The notes beneath the pieces were generated by a model, which worked only from the letters and a program-made list of their open reading frames with translations, had not been told where the DNA came from and made no database searches. 7,916 bases of DNA from Methanomicrobia archaeon LH_S13. GTDB lineage: Archaea > Halobacteriota > Syntropharchaeia > Alkanophagales > Methanospirareceae. The DNA lies in assembly GCA_023659785.1 (NCBI GenBank), contig JAGXOR010000055.1, forward strand, positions 1 through 7,916. The letters are read 5' to 3'. The translations under genes were made by a program, and so were the position numbers. This document shows, piece after piece, positions 6,028 through 7,916 of this stretch; the stretch's first letter is position 1; each line of letters starts with the position of its first letter.

Positions 6028-6157
6028 TGAAAAAGCAATCGTAGTAAGATTTGAAGATGTACAGCCGAATTTAGATATTCCTCCTGTGCATATTCATCTC
6101 ATCACTCTGGATAAAGAGCCAAAGCGATTCTGTGAACAATCGGATAGTAAACAATGA
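6002..6157 (+). CDS. Overlapping small ORF between nifX-like and glycosyltransferase genes (51 aa)
   Basis: Reading from ATG at 6002 (or ATG at 5996, two residues longer) gives a 51-residue peptide that opens MLVKNIGINEKAIVVRFED, continues through PNLDIPPVHIHLITLDKEPKRF and ends SDSKQ. It overlaps the last 26 bases of the NifX-type gene in another frame. Its TGA overlaps the glycosyltransferase ATG as ATGA, the classic arrangement for coupled translation. Without it there would be a 126-base untranslated gap in an otherwise gapless cluster. I recognise no family, and no ribosome binding site precedes the start. It could be a real small protein, a leader ORF coupling translation of the next gene, or the tail of a lost gene. 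Confidence 0.45.
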   Translation: MLVKNIGINEKAIVVRFEDVQPNLDIPPVHIHLITLDKEPKRFCEQSDSKQ

Positions 6158-7218
6158 AAATAGCTTTTTACTATAAATGTGCAAATAACGGGATAAACAG
6201 CCACGTTGATGCACTTTCATACGAAATCGAGAGGTTAGGGCATGAAGTAAAGAAAATAGACCAGTTCTCGCTTGGTTCTCACATGCTTGGCAATTCATCG
6301 GGTGGCATTTCTTATGGTTTTGACTTCTCACTGAGAAAGATAAAAAAAGAGGTAGAAGACTGTGATGTTCTTCATATACATCATGCAGCGACGTTTTCGG
6401 AATTTTTTCTGCCCTTTTCTTCTATTTGCTCCGAGCTAAACGTCATCAATACTTTCCATATTCCTGCTGGAACTTCTTTGGAAGGAGAACTTAGAAAAAT
6501 CCATATAGCGACTCTAATTTCCTTGTATGCCGGGCGTTCAAAGAAATTTATATCCGTGAGTGCGGGAATTGCAGAATATATTCGCCGATATTGTTATGGT
6601 TATAGCAATGGCAATGGCGATGGTGACAACAATAACGGGACTGAAATCGTGGTTATACCGAATGGAGTGGACATAAATCGTTTTCATTCACTGCAGAAGA
6701 GGGAAAAAGCAAGCAAGGGCGTCTGTATAGGCTATCTTGGGCGATTATCGCACGAAAAGAACATAATAAACATGATAAAGGCAGTGAAGGCATTGGGATT
6801 AAATAACATCTGTTTAAAGATTGCAGGAGCTGGACCGTTGTATGACAAGATAAAAAAGATGGAAGACGAAAGAATAAAGGTTTTGGGGTATGTCGAAGAT
6901 GCACCTTCTTTCTATCGAAGCATAGATATCTTCTTGCTGCCCTCTAAGCTCGAAGCGCAACCAATTGCATTGCTTGAAGCGATGGCTTCAGGGCTGCCTG
7001 TAATTGCTACTGATGTTGGCGACAACAAATATTTCGTCCATGGAAATGGTATTATCTGCGGTACATCAGCGAAGGAAATAGGTGACGCGATAAAAAAGAT
7101 GCTAAAGGAGGATATGGAAAAGATGGGTGTGGAGTCAAGGCGAATAGTCGAGCGTGACTATACATGGGATAAGATAGCGGAATGGACATTGGAAGTATAT
7201 AAAGGCGTGCTATACTAA
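6154..7218 (+). CDS. GT4-family glycosyltransferase (GT-B fold)
   Basis: A 354-residue retaining sugar transferase, probably using a nucleotide-sugar to extend a lipid-, protein- or polysaccharide-linked glycan at the inner membrane face; no transmembrane segment is visible. N-terminal Rossmann domain: MKIAFYYKCANNGINSHVDALSYEIERLGHEV (1-32), DVLHIHHAA (71-79), NTFHIP (99-104). Donor-binding domain: IPNGVDINRF (168-177), YLGRLSHEKNI (194-204), IAGAGPLYDKI (223-233), VLGYVEDAPSFYRSIDIFLLPS (243-264), and the EX7E motif Glu267/Glu275 in LEAQPIALLEAMASGLPVIATDVG. An Asn/Gly/Asp-rich insert at 149-162 sits in the linker before the donor domain. The start ATG overlaps the upstream TGA, with GGAT 8 bases before it. 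Donor and acceptor cannot be read from sequence. Confidence 0.93.
   Translation: MKIAFYYKCANNGINSHVDALSYEIERLGHEVKKIDQFSLGSHMLGNSSGGISYGFDFSLRKIKKEVEDCDVLHIHHAATFSEFFLPFSSICSELNVINTFHIPAGTSLEGELRKIHIATLISLYAGRSKKFISVSAGIAEYIRRYCYGYSNGNGDGDNNNGTEIVVIPNGVDINRFHSLQKREKASKGVCIGYLGRLSHEKNIINMIKAVKALGLNNICLKIAGAGPLYDKIKKMEDERIKVLGYVEDAPSFYRSIDIFLLPSKLEAQPIALLEAMASGLPVIATDVGDNKYFVHGNGIICGTSAKEIGDAIKKMLKEDMEKMGVESRRIVERDYTWDKIAEWTLEVYKGVLY
6598..6639 (+). repeat. In-frame low-complexity repeat in the glycosyltransferase gene
   Basis: Fourteen codons made largely of AAT, GGC, GAT and GGT triplets (imperfect six-base units CAATGG, CAATGG, CGATGG) encode GYSNGNGDGDNNNG. The tract lies between the two Rossmann domains and looks like a flexible linker grown by slippage. 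Confidence 0.7.
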
Positions 7219-7220
7219 TG

Positions 7221-7245
7221 TGACATTGTCAGATTAATAATTAAT
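7221..7245. repeat. Two adjacent perfect odd palindromes
   Basis: TGACATTGTCA (7221-7231) and ATTAATAATTAAT (7233-7245) are each perfectly self-complementary around one central base and lie side by side just after the glycosyltransferase stop. They could be regulator sites, or AT-rich sequence flanking the insertion. Function unknown. Confidence 0.4.
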
Positions 7246-7267
7246 GGTTGAGTTTCGTATAGAAGTA

Positions 7268-7295
7268 GGACACTTTTATGTGTAAAAGAAGTGCC
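7268..7295. repeat. Imperfect inverted repeat, possible left end of the insertion sequence
   Basis: CTTTTA (7273-7278) pairs with TAAAAG (7283-7288), and the outer GG-CACTT/AAGTG-CC arms extend the symmetry with a bulge. It lies immediately before and over the transposase start, where an insertion-sequence terminus is expected. The other end is outside the window, so this cannot be confirmed as a terminal inverted repeat. Confidence 0.35.
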
Positions 7296-7916
7296 CGAAA
7301 TGAAGAAAAAGTTATTAATATTTAAACGTAAGAAAGCAAAAGAACTGCACGAGAAAGGATGGAGTAACCGTAAAATAGCACACCATCTACTGGCAAGCAA
7401 AGATAGTGTAGGTAAATGGATACAGATGGATGAAAACGAAATATCAAATGACAACAGAGGCTGGGAAAAGGGAAAATCGAGAAGATACACGCCTGAAACA
7501 AAAGAGCAAGTTATAAAAATAAGAAGAGATTTAGAGAAAGAAGACAGTTATTTTATCGGTTCAGAGGTGGTCAAGCAAAATTATGAAAACCAGACCGGCA
7601 AAGAAGTTCAAAATCATATGTAGACCGAGTATTGAAGGAGAAAGGGATGGTGAAAAGCCCGGAAAAGAAGAAAAAAGGGAAGAGCAAATACATCCGTCCG
7701 CAAAAGCAGGGCATAGCAACGAGAATTGAAGGTCAGACTACTGAAGAGACGATAAAGGCATTGAAAGAAATATGGAAGACGCACCCTATCCCGGAAATAT
7801 TGAAAATTGATAACGATTCCGCATTCGGGGCTAATTTGTCACATGAAAACCGTGGAATAATGGGCAGGTGGAAGGATTTAACAGCGTCTTTTCAAAGAAA
7901 TTCTGGAATAAACTGC
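7291..7916 (+). pseudogene. Decayed DDE (integrase-core) transposase, partial at window end
   Basis: The first 110 codons (GTG at 7291 or, more likely, ATG at 7300, to TAG at 7621) encode an HTH N-terminus: AKELHEKGWSNRKIAHHL then SKDSVGKWI is a clear helix-turn-helix. Near 7608 the frame breaks. One base back, the protein continues as KSYVDRVLKEKGMVKSPEK and, after what looks like an in-frame internal deletion near 7690, RPQKQGIATRIEGQTTEETI and ILKIDNDSAFGANLSHE, holding the second catalytic Asp. At about 7850 the frame shifts again, and WNNGQVEGFNSVFSKKFWNKL (from 7853) carries the catalytic Glu. The Asp-to-Glu distance is about 21 codons instead of the usual 35 or so, and the segment with the first Asp is missing. 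It cannot be active. The exact IS family is uncertain. Confidence 0.85.

Larger units (their letters stand above)
7268..7916 (+). mobile_element. Remnant insertion sequence, right part outside the window
   Basis: The element consists of the inverted repeat at its probable left edge and the broken transposase gene. It begins about 50 bases after the glycosyltransferase stop, so it bounds the purH1-glycosyltransferase cluster without interrupting it. Target-site duplications and the right end cannot be seen. Confidence 0.6.

Noticed and set aside
7215..7490. Minus-strand open frame across the transposase N-terminus
   Set aside because: It is a Ser/Leu/Phe-rich shadow of the helix-turn-helix coding frame and has no recognisable motif.
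7603..7616. Programmed minus-one frameshifting in the transposase
   Set aside because: The direction fits, but GTTCAAAATC contains no X XXY YYZ slippery heptamer, and the later deletion and second frame break would inactivate the protein anyway.
7621..7635. Pyrrolysine-type readthrough of the TAG that ends the first transposase fragment
   Set aside because: The same frame meets TGA four codons later, while the adjacent frame carries the expected transposase continuation, so the TAG results from a frame change.
1..7916. CRISPR array, tRNA, rRNA, toxin-antitoxin pair or defence island
   Set aside because: No regularly spaced repeats, cloverleaf sequence or rRNA-like stretch was seen. The only HEPN-like protein lacks a partner and a visible catalytic motif.

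Overview
The window looks archaeal. Supporting features are: an adenosine-specific kinase of the largely archaeal COG1839/DUF355 family; a 997-residue isoleucyl-tRNA synthetase of the archaeal/eukaryotic size class; a short single-domain TrmO; a stand-alone cyclohydrolase half of PurH; a PaREP1/HEPN-like small protein; AT-rich TATA-like boxes; and plus-strand genes that start with little or no leader. A two-cluster ferredoxin and a NifX/NifB-type protein fit an anaerobe. A euryarchaeote from the methanogen or anaerobic alkane-oxidiser lineages is a reasonable guess, but the sequence does not settle the lineage.

Layout. Positions 47-4273 are read on the minus strand: ileS (1280-4273), then a small atypical ferredoxin (862-1104), then the adenosine-specific kinase (278-784, GTG start), then a short unrecognised ORF (47-220) that may be a decayed gene end. 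A 71-bp AT-rich divergent region (4274-4344) separates ileS from plus-strand trmO (4345-4794). An 85-bp spacer follows, then a tight plus-strand cluster: purH1 cyclohydrolase domain (4880-5407), PaREP1/HEPN-like protein (5411-5659), NifX-type protein (5662-6027), an unlisted 51-codon ORF (6002-6157) and a GT4 glycosyltransferase (6154-7218). Gaps in the cluster are 3 and 2 bases, followed by overlaps of 26 and 4 bases, so a single transcript is likely.

The right end (about 7268-7916) is a dead insertion sequence. An intact helix-turn-helix N-terminus is followed by a frameshift, an apparent internal deletion that removed the first catalytic Asp region, and a second deletion that fuses the second-Asp motif out of frame to the catalytic-Glu motif. 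It runs off the window.

Functional links. IleS and TrmO both concern tRNAs carrying t6A at position 37, an indirect link. PurH1 would close the purine ring to IMP, and the adenosine kinase would handle adenosine. The NifX-type protein, the PaREP1-like protein and the glycosyltransferase have no evident shared pathway with purH1. I found no CRISPR array, tRNA, rRNA or convincing defence island. The best leads are the divergent PurH1, the ferredoxin with a stretched first cluster motif, and the hidden small ORF linking nifX to the glycosyltransferase.
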